DNA from: Apodemia mormo
Taxonomy: Eukaryota > Arthropoda > Insecta > Lepidoptera > Riodinidae
DNA: 64,000 nucleotides
Direction of reading: 5' to 3'
NCBI GenBank assembly: GCA_036924255.1
Contig: JAUPFN010000004.1
Location: 16,444,114-16,508,113 of the forward strand
Positions 1 through 13,199 of the stretch are shown in pieces. Below the pieces are notes generated by a model. The model was not told where the DNA came from. It did not search any database and saw only the letters and a list, made by a program, of their open reading frames with translations. The first letter of the stretch is position 1. Every line of letters starts with the position of its first letter. The position numbers and the translations under genes are program-made.

Positions 1-16
1 AAATAGTTTTTATACA

Positions 17-525
17 TATACGGTGTGTAAAGAAAACCCTGTCCAATCTGAAAGAGGCATATAGTTTGGTTAAAGGCATAAAAAAATATTAAAATGACTT
101 TATTTCTGAAAATAAAAAAGATATCGCTTTTTTTTATTTGTATTTTACTTATATTTCCCTAGAGTTAAGCAAATATTTTAAAGATGACAACACCTTGTCG
201 CTGTTTGTTTCATTGTTTCGCTTTGGCGGCTTTCGCACAAACACCGTGCGAAGCGCGGTGTTCGTTTTTCGGCTTTTTACAAACGAACTTTAAACGCGTC
301 GCACACACGCCGCGTATCTTTTGTTAGCATCCGACTTGCGCGGCATTTTTTACTTAATTGTAGGTATTGTCATACTTAATGTATGAAAATACCATTTAAG
401 ATTACTTTTTTTATTGGGAAAACTAATTCATTAATATCCATAAAATAATTACACATATATAGCCGTATTACGGTACCAAATAACACCTTTAATAATCCGA
501 CAGGGTTTTCTTTACATACTATATA
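17..525. mobile_element. TIR MITE, family GTGTGTAAA, copy 1
   Basis: Terminal inverted repeats are visible: GTGTGTAAAGAAAACCCTGTC near 23-43 and its complement at 499-519, flanked by TATA on both sides, so a TA target duplication is likely. There is no coding frame inside. A GC-richer core (about 190-330) holds CpG-rich sequence unlike the AT-rich flanks. Two relatives lie in the window (2640-2830, 53482-53800). A Tc1/mariner-type non-autonomous element is likely from the TA target, but the superfamily is inferred. Confidence 0.7.
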
Positions 526-654
526 CATAAATATATTTGTTTAGTTTGGATTATTTACTGTATTGGCGTAAATCAGGACTATATCGCTGTTTTTTACGTC
601 AAAAAATTTGGGGTTCACATATAAAGATAACTTTATAACGACGTCGTGAACTTT

Positions 655-797
655 TGGATCATTCTAAGTATTTTAATGTATTAAGTATCGTTGCTTGCCA
701 CACATATAACAAGCAAAGAATAATCTACTTACTTTGAGATTAGTTCGTTTAATGGCAGGGAATTCGTGTAATTAGTCCAGCAACATTTTTATTTCAC
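655..797 (+). repeat. SINE-2 3' fragment
   Basis: This matches the 3' half of SINE-2 (compare 32130-32260), including the block around CTTACTTTGAGATTAG and the end GTAATTAGTCCAGC. The tRNA-like head is missing. Confidence 0.6.
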
Positions 798-1109
798 CAC
801 ACGAACTATGTAATGCACTTAACGCGTTTAATTCAAACAATAAATTTCATTATGAAAAAGATGTATTGACAATAATACAATGACATTAATTTATTAGCGA
901 CATCGTATAAAAGGCGCTTACAATGTAGCACAGCGGATTCATTTTATATTATAATCTCGATCATGATTAATTTTAGCCAACGTATAACAATTTAATTATA
1001 CTCATTTACATATTTTTGTTATATACTACTATAATATGTTGCCTCGGCTTGATTACTGTGATCCATGCACTTTTTTGCGTCGTTGGGAAAAAATAAGCTC
1101 ATGTTGTTC

Positions 1110-1255
1110 CGAAACAATATAGCTTTCTAGACGTGAAAGAAATTTTAAAATCGGTTTAGTTGTTTTTGAGTTTATTATCTACAAGCTTACACACTATCTC
1201 AATTTCTTAAAATCTTTCCTCTTTTTAATATAATTAGTATAGATATCATAACTAT
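1110..1255 (-). repeat. Helitron-like 5'-end fragment
   Basis: The text around AAAATCGGTTTAGTTGTTTTTGAG followed by TCTTTCCTCTTTTTAATATAATTAGTATAGAT has the form of the 5' region of lepidopteran Helitron-like elements read on the minus strand (5' A|TC end at the right). The same motif recurs at 53960-54055. No 3' end is present. Confidence 0.4.
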
Positions 1256-2019
1256 GCTACAACGTGTAAAAAATCCTGCCCGATACGATAGGGACATATC
1301 AGTATGTCAATGTTATTGTCAACAAAATAATGAAATGATTCTATTTAGCCTTCGGCCGCATCTGCGTGTATCGTCCCGAAGATATTAGCGCGCTAAACGC
1401 CCTTTGACGTACCGCCAACCACGCCATAAGGCTCACTTAGTCCGAATGTTTGCGACGATAGCCGATAATTGCATAAGTAATTACGTAATAATTAAAATAA
1501 GCACATTTTAGAACTCACTGTGTTAATTACAATACATTTTATGCTAATGTATTTATCGACGCGTATGCATAAAAGGGATTTAACGATTACCGAATGTATA
1601 AAAATCTACCATCAAATAGTTTTATTTACACTGGCAATTGCAAGAAAGGGTCAACATCCATTCTTGTCGTTGTCTTGCTCAGGACGTTTTTCCCCTCTGT
1701 TAAGAAACAAATGTCAACTTTATTAGTAACGAAATAAAGTGCATGAAAGTACATTTTTGTTTTTCAAATATTGCTTCGTAATAATTCCAGGTGTCGTATA
1801 TAAGTTCCTTGGTAGTGGCGAAACAGTAAATATACTGTTAAAGCAATAAGCTTGGTAATACTGCTTCAAACTGTAATACAAAAGTAAAAAGCGTTGGCGC
1901 TTTTGCAACTGGAATAAGTAAGGCGGTGATACCATAGTGTAAACAGATACTTGATTCATTTAGGTGATAACGAGCTCGAACAAAACGTTGCAGAGCATAA
2001 CCAATTTTAGTAGTCACTA

Positions 2020-2235
2020 GTCTCGATCATGAAGCTGTATTATATCTGGATTCTGGAGGCAACATTTCTAATACCTACGTGAAGCCAAATTGTTATGCTG
2101 TCATCTTCTGAAGTTTTACCCTTTCTTTCTAACACAGCTGTATAAAAAGAGGTGGCGAGACCTCATAGACTGAGATAATAACGTAATAATTTGGTTTCAG
2201 TTGATTGATATGAGTGCTAGCTCCATCTCTACCTA
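2020..2235 (-). repeat. Rpt-C fragment
   Basis: Inverted relative of 41975-42196. Shared blocks include CTGTATTATATCTGGA, a pyrimidine-rich block before CTGTATAAAAAGAGGTGGCG, and GTGCTAGCTCCA. No coding capacity is seen. The family looks like an untranslated part of a retroelement, but its class is not established. Confidence 0.55.
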
Positions 2236-2237
2236 AT

Positions 2238-2335
2238 ACTTTATGGTCTCGATGGTAGTGACATCTTTGGCCACTCGTTCGCCCTATAAAACATTGTGTA
2301 GGAATGACAGCTGATCTATTCTTCAAAAACAGGGA
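2238..2335 (-). repeat. Rpt-340 fragment
   Basis: Diverged piece of the Rpt-340 family, abutting Rpt-C: CGATGGTAGTGAC, TCGCCCTATAAAAC and CTATTCTTCAAAAACAGGG align with 24792-24860. Confidence 0.5.
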
Positions 2336-2639
2336 TAACGTTGTAATACACTCATGCCTCAAAGTAGTAGGTACGTAATTTTTTGCGAATACCACTTCAA
2401 TTTTATTCAAAATGAAAAGACAAGTTGGTAAGTATAAAATCAGAAATGAGAAGTACCTACTTTATTTAATAAAACTTTTTACAAGTTATTTTAACACATC
2501 AACATCTGCATGTATCGCGTCATTGAGCGAAGCTTTGCGACAATACACACAAGTGCGGCCGCAGCATCAGGAAAATAAAAATATTGTGGTAATTTGAATT
2601 CTTCGCATTTAAACATGTTAAACTGTGCAACACTCCGCG

Positions 2640-2830
2640 AAGTAAACAGCTACTTGTAGTCATGTCTGTATCAGTCGCCATATTTGAAATATCATTTAAG
2701 ATTATTTATTTTGATCGTTGAAAATTTACCGACATATATCCACAAAATAATAATATATATAATATGATTGTATAAGGCTACTAAACATTGCCTTTGAAAG
2801 TCGGACAAGGTTTTTTACACACTGTGTATG
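2640..2830. mobile_element. TIR MITE, family GTGTGTAAA, right-end fragment
   Basis: Matches the right part of the 17-525 element (ATCATTTAAGATTA, ATCCACAAAATAAT) and ends in the same TIR, CGGACAAGGTTTTTTACACAC. The left half is absent. Confidence 0.6.
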
Positions 2831-2835
2831 GCTCT

Positions 2836-3310
2836 CTTGGCCGCTTGGGATAAACAGAAAAAAGAAAATTCGAAAAGAATAAAAGAATTTCATGCCTCTT
2901 TTATTCAGCTTAACGCAAACAGGAAACGTTTACTGTGGCATTCGTATTAGAACAAACGAGATGAGCTCTTCTTATCAAACCTCTCTTCTTTTGCGAGCAA
3001 CATACCACATGCTACTTATTTTAAGCGGACTGGAGAAAATACCAAAGACGTAAATCATGCGTCGCATAATAATTTCCAAAGTTAATTTATTTTCCAGTAA
3101 ACATTTTTGACAATTAATAAGTAGATTTGTTGACGCTTCTTTAAGTACCCGCCGCCATTTACAAATCGTTTCTTTTCTGCGCGGCTACAACTAGAAATTT
3201 CAAATAAGTACTCCAAATAATAAATTGGAGCTTTCTATCCGTGAATAATCTATTACCAAGGAAAACTTCCTCCAAACCAACTTATAAAACTTTATTTCAT
3301 TATAATATTT
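2836..3310. other. Unassigned AT-rich stretch
   Basis: No reading frame, tRNA-like box, TIR or tandem period was recognised. Confidence 0.5.
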
Positions 3311-3940
3311 ATATAAGGCGTTCCAGACCACCCGTCCAGGCTTATTACTGGGGAGAGTTTAAAAAAAAATGAAAACAAAAAATACGTGTTCAATAAATTT
3401 TGAAACTATCCAACCATGCCAAAAACAACCCTCGATCCCAACCCCCTGTTAGGGGTAGGGGGTGCAACTTTAAAAAATCAAATGGAAATCCCTATTTTTA
3501 TTGCAGATTTTGATTTGTGAGAAAAAAGACATACATTTTGTCTAAAAATTTTTTATTGATTTTAGTAGATGGCGCTGCAATCGACTAAAAATAGTTTTCT
3601 CCAAATTTGGATCATAAAATTGTGGTCGTTCAATGATAATCACAAAAATAAAACATTAATTGCAGCGCCATCTACTAAAAATCAATAAAAATGTTTTAGA
3701 CAAAATGTTTGTCTTTTTTCTCACAAATCGAAATCTGTGATAAAAATAGGGGTTTTCATTTGATTTTTTAAAGTTGCACCCACTACCCCTACCACTACCC
3801 ACAGGGGGTTGGGGTCGGGGCCTGTTTTTAGCATGGTTGGATAGAGTTTCAAAAAATATTGAACACGTGTTTTGTTGTTTTAATTTTTTTAATTCTTCAC
3901 AGTAATCAGCCCGGACGGGTGGTCTGGAACGCCCTGTATA
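3311..3940. mobile_element. Long-TIR fold-back element, about 630 bp
   Basis: The two halves are inverted repeats with arms of roughly 290 bp. The ends are GGCGTTCCAGACCACCCGTC (3318-3337) and its complement near 3914-3934, flanked by TATA-type bases. The arms share AACCATGC, the G-rich block beside GGGGGTTGGG, and AGATGGCGCTGCA next to the centre. There is no coding sequence. This fits a long-TIR MITE with a TA target; transcripts through it would fold into a long double strand. Confidence 0.8.
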
Positions 3941-4267
3941 GATTAGTTATAGCCTTATTTAAAGCGAAAACTTAGATTCAGTTTTGGATATAGTGGTAAA
4001 ACTCTCGATAAGTACACCAAAAGACAAGCCTGCTAAGTTTCTTCCGCCGGATCTTCTCAGTGTGTAGCCGCGCTTCCGACCGGGTAGCAGTTTAAAAAAA
4101 TGTTGACAAGTCAAAATAACTTGTATTTTTTTATTGAATAAAGCACTACTGATTTCTGATTTACCGCTTTATCTAATCCTGATTAAAATTATAATTGAAA
4201 CCCATATATTTCGGCATAGTTAAAGTTTATAAAGTGGAAATTGCAGAAAGGTGAAATTTAATTGTTA

Positions 4268-4540
4268 GGCCCTATGGTAGCAAACGAGCAAATATGTAGA
4301 AAGAGATAAACATCGCCTATAAGCACAATTTATGATAATGGGGCCAACCGTGTGGTGGTTTCGTAATGTCACATGCATAATGCGATTGGAATAATGATGG
4401 TGGTACCAAATTAAAGCGAGAATTGTCAGAACTCTACCATCTTATAGTATTGCTGGTATTGTATGTAGCAATTCAAGAGTTGCCTAGCACAAAGGCAGGT
4501 GACCTATTCTTCAAAAGGGATTGGACCAACGAATAGAGTT
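4268..4540 (-). repeat. Rpt-340 copy, diverged
   Basis: Aligns in order with the minus-strand Rpt-340 copy at 24521-24876: GGTAGCAAACGAGCAAAT, CATCGCCTATAAGCAC, CACATGCATAA, CAGAACTCTACCA and CTATTCTTCAAAAGGGA. It is heavily diverged and no protein is encoded. Confidence 0.6.
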
Positions 4541-5600
4541 ACTGATATAATGTTTTGAAATTTACCCAATATGTTTATTAATAACATGTATTAGTCAAAA
4601 AGTGAACGACGATGCGGTTGTCATCTCAAAAATCTGTCAACCATGACAAGAAACATGAAAACCCCGGATTTCGGAGCTTACAACCCGAATATTTGAACGG
4701 AGTATTTTTTGTTACTCAGTAGAATAAAATATAGTTTTACTGCTTTTAAATTAACTTTTATTTATTTTTATTGATTTTTTATCCAAACTAAGTCTTGAAA
4801 AAACAAAAAAAACAGCATCTTCTGAAATTATAGAACTATTATTATCACGAGTCGCTCGCTAGGTTTTAATTCCAGTCACATTAAAAACCTTAACTACAAA
4901 TAAAACCCCGCCCGGACGCTTCCTGAATTAGGACGAATTCGGGGCAACCCGGACGAAAGGCAACTCTCGAACGGAGAAGAAAGCCTAAGGACGAACTTCG
5001 TGCGACTCTCACGTTTCGACTCCATAACCAAGATGGTATGTGGAGCCATGTGTCATTAGTGGGTTAGCTACTAATATTAGCAAAGCATTTATTCATCAAT
5101 AACTGTACCGTACGAGTCAATGGAAGAGCTTTTTGTAACCTAGTTACTATGTAAAACCGGGTTAAAATATTCATAGCGAAAATGTGTATGTATCGACTGC
5201 GTAATAACAATAATTTATTCAATGCATCCAATAAAGCGAGGCCCTTTGGGAGCGCTTCACAATGCATCGCTAAAGAGGTTTGACTTTAATGAGATTGCTG
5301 TGATAGGGTAGGCTCGGATTAAAAATAATATCTCACCGCTATGATCCCCTTGACTACGACGATTGAAAATATCTTGATATTTTAAAAATATTGCATCGTT
5401 AAAATGGAATGCATTCTTTTGAAGAACATTTCTGGCAAGTGAAATAAATTATCTTCGAAAACCCCGCGGTAAATGATTTAAAAATATTATTTTTAAGTTA
5501 TACTTATTTTGATGCGTTTGGGAAATAAAGTAATATTTAAAGTATGATCAAGCCAGTTCCCTTGGGATGTAGGCAGAATTAACCGAACGTAATTTTCTGG
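4541..5600. other. Unassigned stretch
   Basis: Mixed composition. A GC-richer patch at about 4900-5040 (CCCGCCCGGACGC, AACCCGGACGAAAGG) stands out from the AT-rich background but carries no recognisable frame or RNA fold. The short open frames here have no domain signature. Confidence 0.4.
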
Positions 5601-5602
5601 CT

Positions 5603-5668
5603 TACGATTCAACAGTTGGTGAGGTGAGTGGTGATTCCATCGCTGCATTTTACCGACCTGAAAATACT
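5603..5668 (-). repeat. SINE-3 body fragment
   Basis: Resembles the SINE-3 body read in reverse (compare 39500-39545): GTTGGTGAGGTGAGTGGTGA followed by ATTTTACCGACCTG. Head and tail are absent. Confidence 0.4.
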
Positions 5669-6240
5669 AAGTTTTTGAGTGGCTTCCTTTTGGCGAGTCT
5701 GACAAACTTTCCATCAACAACTTTTTAAAAACGCTGCGTTTTTTCAATGAAAATAATGAAATTTGTCAAATTCATAAGTATTTCTCCTTGATGGATAACT
5801 TTCCAAAAATCGTTAATAGAAAATTTGATAGACTCGTCAAAAAGAAGCCACACTTTCAAGTCTCAGTTTCAGTTCAAAAATCATTTACAAGCAGTGTGTT
5901 GTCCCGCGGCCATATCTATAGTTTACTTACTTTCTTTATCCATTATATACCTTTTTTGGTTTCGCTGTCCGTTATGTGTCGTGTTCTTCTCGTTTATACT
6001 TCTCGTAAGACAAAGCCAAAAATCAATGACTCATATGTGCCGACTGTCTTTTTGTTTTGGTATTCATTAAAAAACTAACGGTTTTATATATTCAGATACA
6101 ACGAAAAAATACAACCCGTTTCAGGAAACCACTCAATACTGCGGTCACCGGGAATCACTTTAATGGATTAAATTTGCGTTAGGCCGGATGTTCAGGGATG
6201 CACATGATTAACGTATACCGAACGGGCGGCACGATCGAGC
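5669..6240. other. Unassigned stretch with a 96-codon open frame
   Basis: An open frame runs 5788-6078 (+) with a Lys/Arg-rich start and a hydrophobic middle (about residues 40-70). I recognise no domain, and the region has no promoter or splice context, so it is not called as a gene. The rest shows no repeat structure. Confidence 0.3.
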
Positions 6241-6765
6241 GTGTAACTTAAATAACTTAGTATAGTGATGAAAACGTAATATGTCGTACGACGTATAAAC
6301 GTTGTATAGTAAAACGTTTTGTAGATTATGAAGTAACTGAAATGTCTTGTAGAGTGAAAACCAATATTATGTCGTACGACGTACACTCGTTGTATAGTAA
6401 AACATTCTGAGTGCTAAGTGTGAGTTTTTTTTTCGCATTCGATCGTGAGCGCGTTTGGAGTTTACTAGGAATTTGTATGTGATTTGTACAGCGCCACCTA
6501 GTGGTAAACGTGAGAAACCAGTTTACCACTAGGTGGCGCTGTACAAATCACATACAAATTCCTAGTAAACTCGAAACGCGCTCACGATCGAATGCGAAAA
6601 GAAAAACTCACACTTAGCACTCTGTAGATTATTAAGGAACTTAGATTAAGTTGGTGGAGTAAAAATGTAATATTATGTCGTACGACGTACACTCGTTGTA
6701 TATATAGTAAAACGTTTTGTAGATTATTTAGTAGCTTAAATAATTTACTTTGATGAAAACGTAAT
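6240..6765. repeat. Tandem repeat, 87-88 bp period, about 3.5 units
   Basis: Units start with ATGTCGTACGACGTA at 6281, 6369 and 6675 and continue through GTTGTATAGTAAAAC and TGTAGATTAT; a partial unit precedes the first. The second unit is interrupted at 6406-6624 by a palindromic MITE. Removing the MITE restores an 87-bp spacing. CGTACG is a perfect palindrome at each unit start. Confidence 0.8.
6406..6624. mobile_element. Palindromic MITE copy 1
   Basis: About 219 bp, almost entirely inverted repeat: TGAGTGCTAAGTGTGAG on the left, CTCACACTTAGCACTC on the right, with arms meeting near CCACCTAGTGGTAAAC. Only about 12 bases (GTGAGAAACCAG) separate the arms. A second copy lies at 19323-19542. 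It has no coding sequence. Confidence 0.85.
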
Positions 6766-7074
6766 AGATCTCGGAATAAACCTTTCTAAGTAAATGTTAA
6801 ACGGAATCTATTGAATACATGTTTTCGTATAGATACATTGAGTGTGTTCACCACAAATGCTAACTTCAGAAATCGGATGAAAATGGTCAGAGTAATATTT
6901 TTTTCTGAGCGTCTGAGCGCAGTCGGTTTCAGACTGGACACACTTTCTATCTTTAGGTGTTAAAACCTATAGTATAGAAGAAGTGCTAAAACTGTACAAT
7001 AGCACTTTGATTACGAAGTCAAATGGCGATTTATTTTTCGAAATAAACTTAAGCAGTTTGTCCAAATGTCTATT

Positions 7075-7345
7075 ACTGCGAATCCAGGCTTTTCGGGTGA
7101 ACGAAATGCTCAACTAGAGTTTAAGTGGGTTTGATCCTGTCAGAAGGATATCTCCTGTGAGACCGAACCTCGCCTTAGGGCAGTATCTTGATAATTTTCA
7201 TTTGGGAGAGTAAGTGGCATCATGATTTCGACTAGACTTAGCGGACAGAAACAATGGATCTAGGCGCTGCCGGTGACGCCGCTGTCCTGTGTATGTGTGT
7301 TTAAATTGTGAAGTGTAGACTATGATGAGATCATCAGGATCGGAT
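7075..7345 (+). repeat. Rpt-A copy 1
   Basis: One of three related segments (also 32990-33285 and 61230-61445). Shared order: AGTTTAAGTGGG, GGATATCTCCTGTGA, AACCTCG, GGCAGTATCTTGA, AAGTGGCATCATGATTTCGA, a CG-rich block with GCGCTGCCGGTGACGCCG, then AATTGTGAAGTGT. The CG-rich block and the absence of stop-free frames suggest an untranslated leader of a retroelement; this is inference. Confidence 0.6.
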
Positions 7346-7788
7346 AGAAAAACGGCGACATTGAAATTTCCCTAAGTATCTATAGTGTCCTGGCAAAATC
7401 TTAGCTCAGATTTCTGACTAACTAAGCAGATACGCTGAACACATCCGTTTACAGATAGATTACTAATGTAGAGTTTGTTAGAACTAGGCAACATCGAATG
7501 AAAATATTACCGGGAATTACATTTCCAAAATCAATCTAGCAGAGTTAGCTGGAATAAATAAACAGAATCCATTTGCCGGATACAAGATTAATATTTTAAT
7601 ATTAAATTTCCAAACAAAATTGAGTGGTTATTGAATCCAAGTCCGTCTACTCGCATTTTTAATTATCTGCGTTACGTCAAAGGACTCCGGAACGAATTTT
7701 TTGCAATCAAATATAGTATACTAGTTATTACCTGCGACTTTGTTCGCGTGACCCAAATACAAGGCAACCTTGCCGACTAAGGTTGTCA

Positions 7789-7828
7789 TCAAACAAGTTT
7801 AGTGACAACCTACACTAAACTTGTTTGA
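7789..7828. repeat. Perfect 16-bp inverted repeat
   Basis: Arms at 7789-7804 and 7813-7828 are perfect complements (TCAAACAAGTTTAGTG) with an 8-base loop. It follows a fragment, CTGCGACTTTGTTCGCGTGA (7732-7751), resembling the GC-rich 3' end of Helitron-like elements. Confidence 0.6.
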
Positions 7829-7849
7829 TTCCTTGCACCAAATCAATTC

Positions 7850-10060
7850 GTTTAATAATCTGAGGTGCCGGGAAAAGGAACACGGTGTTCCGATTGGCTA
7901 ATCCAAAATCGGTATTTTGTCATGCGTTTTTACAGCTCACTGGATTAGTAGGTACTAAATCTTTCGGATTATTATAGGTTCTATTAGTCTGATATGTTTA
8001 CAGAACAATTAGTCTGTTATAAGATGTCTAGTCTGTTTCCTAAATGCGTTGACACTATCAGTTTAATTTTAAATTCCGCTATCACTAGTGCATATAAATA
8101 CTTTATAATAATAAAATAATTGTTTTTACTTAAAATACTCTTAAAAATATATAATTTCAAACAAAGTAATCCCATCAAAAACATTTTCATGTAAAATTTT
8201 GCTAAGACGAGACCATATAGTTCGCACTGTCAAAAAGCTGTCAAATCTTATGTAGAGTAAAACTTCTAACTTACAACACACCTTACTCTACAAGCCCTAA
8301 CTTCACAAACTCTTAACCTTACTCAAAATACATATGTACATAGCTTAGCTGTTACATTCATTGCAGTAACTGTTTACTAACAGTAAGTGCAGTATCGTCA
8401 CGCACGATTCTCTTTTCGTGAACATTGTTTCGCTAGACGTAGTGTACGAGATTGTTATAGAAAGAATTACAACGAAATGACAATGTTGGTAAACAATATA
8501 AAGCGTGTGTAAAAATTATGAAATCAAAAAAATCATGTGGTAAAACTATTGAGTTTCTTAGGTTAATTTCTTTGTGTACAATTAAAAAAATCTCAAGGCA
8601 CTAACCAATTTAGTTGATTCCGTTTCCGCGACGCGAAAATAGCCTTCATAAATTATTTTACTAGGTTATTATACACAAAAAAATTTTTCAAATCCGACTG
8701 CTTTATCCAGATACGAGTATTTTCGCGTTCAGACCAACAAGAATCTCTTCAGATTTTTAATACAGATTGTGGATTAATAAAAAAATTATTAGTTTGCTGT
8801 CGCATAGAATAAAAGTAAAAACAAAATATTTATATAAATTGTAAAGTATATAACCGAATATATTTTAGTAAGAAATTCGGTTTCTCGTTCATCTGTAATC
8901 TATATAATAGAAAGCCGACTTGTGCAATCGCTAGCTGAATCAAAAGCTGCCTGGAACTTCATTATATGAGCTCTGGGGCTAATGAATAAATCAAACTTGT
9001 TTTAGTACCCATTCAAGAGATTCCTAGTAATAATTAAGATCCGAGACGTTGATTTCTGAGGTATCTGTAGAATTTCTTGAAGAACATAACTAATAATAAA
9101 GCACCTAAGAAAATGAGCGTTCATAGGTTTAAAAGGGATCTATTTTCGAGATATACTTTCTGTATAGATATTTTTAGATTAGTCGTGAATTAAATTTATA
9201 GATGGTGTTTAAGATTGAAAAATATCTTTATTTTTTAACAATTTACATTACTAAATACCTTCTTATTGATTGCCTTATTGAGCGAGCCTTTATCGAGGAC
9301 ATATTTATTCCTTTTTACAAGGTTTGATTAGCCTTATTAGTAAGAACTTTTTTTTAAATTGATACAACAATTAAAAAAAGTTTATATATTTTTGTGTGAA
9401 TCTAGAAAGTTAATCTGACATAATATTGTCGTAGGACAGGAAAACTCACTAAGTAACATAATTACCGCTTTGAGACAGATTTTAATTAATTTCTTCCCGC
9501 CCATGTCTTAGAAAGAAACAAAGAACTGAGTTTGAGTTTTGATTTTATTAGAAAATGTTTAGAGACTTGGCCACGTTAAGGTAAAGTTTAAATAGACAAC
9601 ATTGTGAGAATAACTCAAAATCACCCAAAACTGGTCTTACTGACATTATTAAGGTACGTTTCTTAATATCCATTTTATAATCATATGGCAGTGTTTTCAA
9701 CTGCAAACATAAATCAAATTAAGAAAATTTTTTAAATTTTAATTGAAACTTTCAGAAATTGGATCCAAAGATAGCACGGATAACAATTTTAAGCATTGGG
9801 ATGGCAATAAGTCGATGATTCTCCTGGCGGCGTACGACAAAATAATAAGCATTTTATACTTTTTGTCGTTGGCACTGAGGAAACTCCATTCGTGATTATG
9901 GCGAAATGACGTTTACTTAGTGTTTCACAAAATACTTTTATTTTGTATTTGCCAACCGGTGTAATTTTTTCTTGTCTTTTGTGATGCCATAAAAGGTGAA
10001 TGAATCTTGTTGGCAGATATAAAAAAAACGAGCGAGCTTTGCAGTAGGCGCAAGTGAACA
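7850..10060. other. Unassigned AT-rich stretch
   Basis: About 2.2 kb without a convincing frame, repeat pair, tRNA box or TIR. A paralogue search would be the way to find older repeats here. Confidence 0.4.
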
Positions 10061-10111
10061 TATAACATCTAAGTGATTAAGTATGTACAATCTCATGGCT
10101 ACCGCTCGCGC

Positions 10112-10219
10112 CCATTGGTCAATTCAAATAGCGCGCACTCATTGATCAATTCAAATAGCACACAATCATTGGTCTCCTCAAATAACGCGCACCATTGGTC
10201 ATATCAAATAGCACGCAAT
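10112..10219 (+). repeat. CCAAT-containing tandem array, four units of 26-28 bp
   Basis: CATTGGTC or CATTGATC occurs at 10112, 10140, 10167 and 10193, each followed by TCAAATAGCNCGC-type sequence (CTCAAATAACGCGC in the third unit). ATTGG is the reverse of the CCAAT box, and GCGCGC-like motifs alternate with it, so a promoter-like role is possible. No transcription unit is evident nearby. Confidence 0.6.
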
Positions 10220-10319
10220 TCCTGTGATTCCTGTTACACACTTCCATTGCATTTCACAAAATCACTCCATAAACTGCAGGAAATCGAGACGAAAGATGTT
10301 ATACATCAATAAATAAAAA

Positions 10320-11100
10320 ATTTCATGAAACAGTATAAGTGCACTTTAACGTAATTTAATCTTTATAAGCAAAATGCAAAACTAAAGCTTTAGTGCGCAT
10401 CTTATGCTATATAAATTGGTTTAACACATGTTAAACTTTGTACTTATTTCCTAAATTTCATAACTAAATCGGTTTTGTAAGCTCACTAACGGATTACATT
10501 TTCTAAATCCTTTCGGTTATTTGCGTTTCAATAAATACCGAATTTCAGTCCAGTCAGTCATCTTCATTCCTCACACTTATCTTTTTTTATTTTATATATT
10601 ATTGAGATGAGATATAGTAAACTGTATTCGAAACTCATTGGAATGTTACTAGTGATGCGACAAACTTGAATTATGTAGCACATTTCTCAATCCAATGCAG
10701 ATAACATAACATGCAGTAGATTTGGCACAGCCATACCGCCTAATAATTTGCTTTAATAAGTCCAAACACTGGAATAGATCCAAACTAACATCTGACTTTA
10801 AAATTTGTTATTATATTATGTGTATAAACGGTTGTTAAAGTTACCATTATTTTTTAAATGCTGTTCAAAGTTTGGAAAGTCAATTAGCAATTTAAAAGAA
10901 AGTGAATTACGAACACATGCATAGCGGACTTATATTTGCGTTTTTTTTTAATGGCGAATAAATTTAGGTACGTCAAATCAGTTTAAAGAAATGGTATAGA
11001 AACCTACTACATAATTTTGCAAATTTCATTGTGGCATAAAATTGTAGACGCAGCATGTTGCTAAAATTCATTTTAGTTAAATTAAAAACTATATTAAAAA
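10320..11100. other. Unassigned AT-rich stretch
   Basis: No frame, tandem repeat or recognisable element was seen. Confidence 0.45.
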
Positions 11101-11103
11101 AAA

Positions 11104-11350
11104 AGTATCTTCACGCCCATATCCCTGAAGAGGTAGGCAAAGGTACAAGTGCACCCACGATTAGCCGAAGATACTTGGTCCCACAAATGTGACAGGTGGC
11201 AAGCCTATCGCCAACCGGGCACTTTCCAATCCCGGGCAACTTTGTTTTTATCAGAAAACTGAGAAAACATTTTTTTTGTGCCCGACCCGGGAATCGAACC
11301 CGGGACCTCATGTGGTCGACGCCAACGCTGGGCCACTAGACCACAGAGGC
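11104..11350 (-). mobile_element. SINE-1 copy (tRNA-derived)
   Basis: On the minus strand it begins GCCTCTGTGGTCTAGTGG, which carries a pol III A-box-like block (TGGTCTAGTGG), followed by a perfect B box (GGTTCGATTCC) and CGGGTCGGGCA, as in a tRNA of the Glu/Asp type. The body includes TTTTCTGATAAA and CGATAGGCTTGCCACCT, and the 3' end is GGCGTGAAGATAC. The tail resembles that of the RTE-like LINE at 40253. Copies: 31681, 34691, 37410. Confidence 0.85.
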
Positions 11351-11396
11351 GATTACAACAACAAACGACACAAAACAATATTATTTTATAACTACG

Positions 11397-11642
11397 GCCC
11401 CGTTGGTCGAGTGGTTAGCGACCCTGACTACGCAATCAATGTCCCGGCAGGGACAGGCATTTGTGTGATGAGCTCAGCTGTTTGTATTTCTGCGTTTGGG
11501 TGTTTATTAAATATATTAAAGTATTTATATAATGTATAGTATCGTTGACTGACACCCATACTATAAACATATAGTTTGCTTACTTTGGGGTTAGATCAAT
11601 TCCTGTAATTTGTCCAGTGATATTTATTTATTATTATTATTT
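11397..11642 (+). mobile_element. SINE-2 copy (tRNA-derived)
   Basis: The head GCCCCGTTGGTCGAGTGGTT resembles a tRNA D-arm/A-box; the B box is degraded here but clear at 32050-32060 (GGGTTCGATACC). The body has TTTGTGTGATGAGC, GTTTGGGTGTTTATTAAAT, GACACCCATA and CTTACTTTGGGGTTAGATCA, and it ends in TATTTATTTATT. It lies 46 bp from a SINE-1 of opposite orientation. Confidence 0.8.
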
Positions 11643-11644
11643 AT

Positions 11645-13061
<1,417 letters not shown>

Positions 13062-13199
13062 TATTATATAAATATGCTCACTGTTTTGATTAAACATAGT
13101 AACTAAATATATCGAACAACGAACTGCAAGGCCTAAAAGATTCCATTAAGATTTATGAGAAAAAGCTTACGAATCGATTTAATTGACTGGCCGTTAGTT

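Noticed and set aside
5788..6078. 96-codon open frame
   Set aside because: No domain, no splice or promoter support; length is within chance expectation for 64 kb in six frames.
9789..10061. 90-codon minus-strand frame
   Set aside because: No recognisable motif and unconvincing composition.
11360..11440. Possible functional tRNA genes at SINE heads (also 31900-32065, 37410-37482, 39355-39430)
   Set aside because: A- and B-box blocks are present, but acceptor and anticodon stems do not pair properly and each head is fused to a SINE body.
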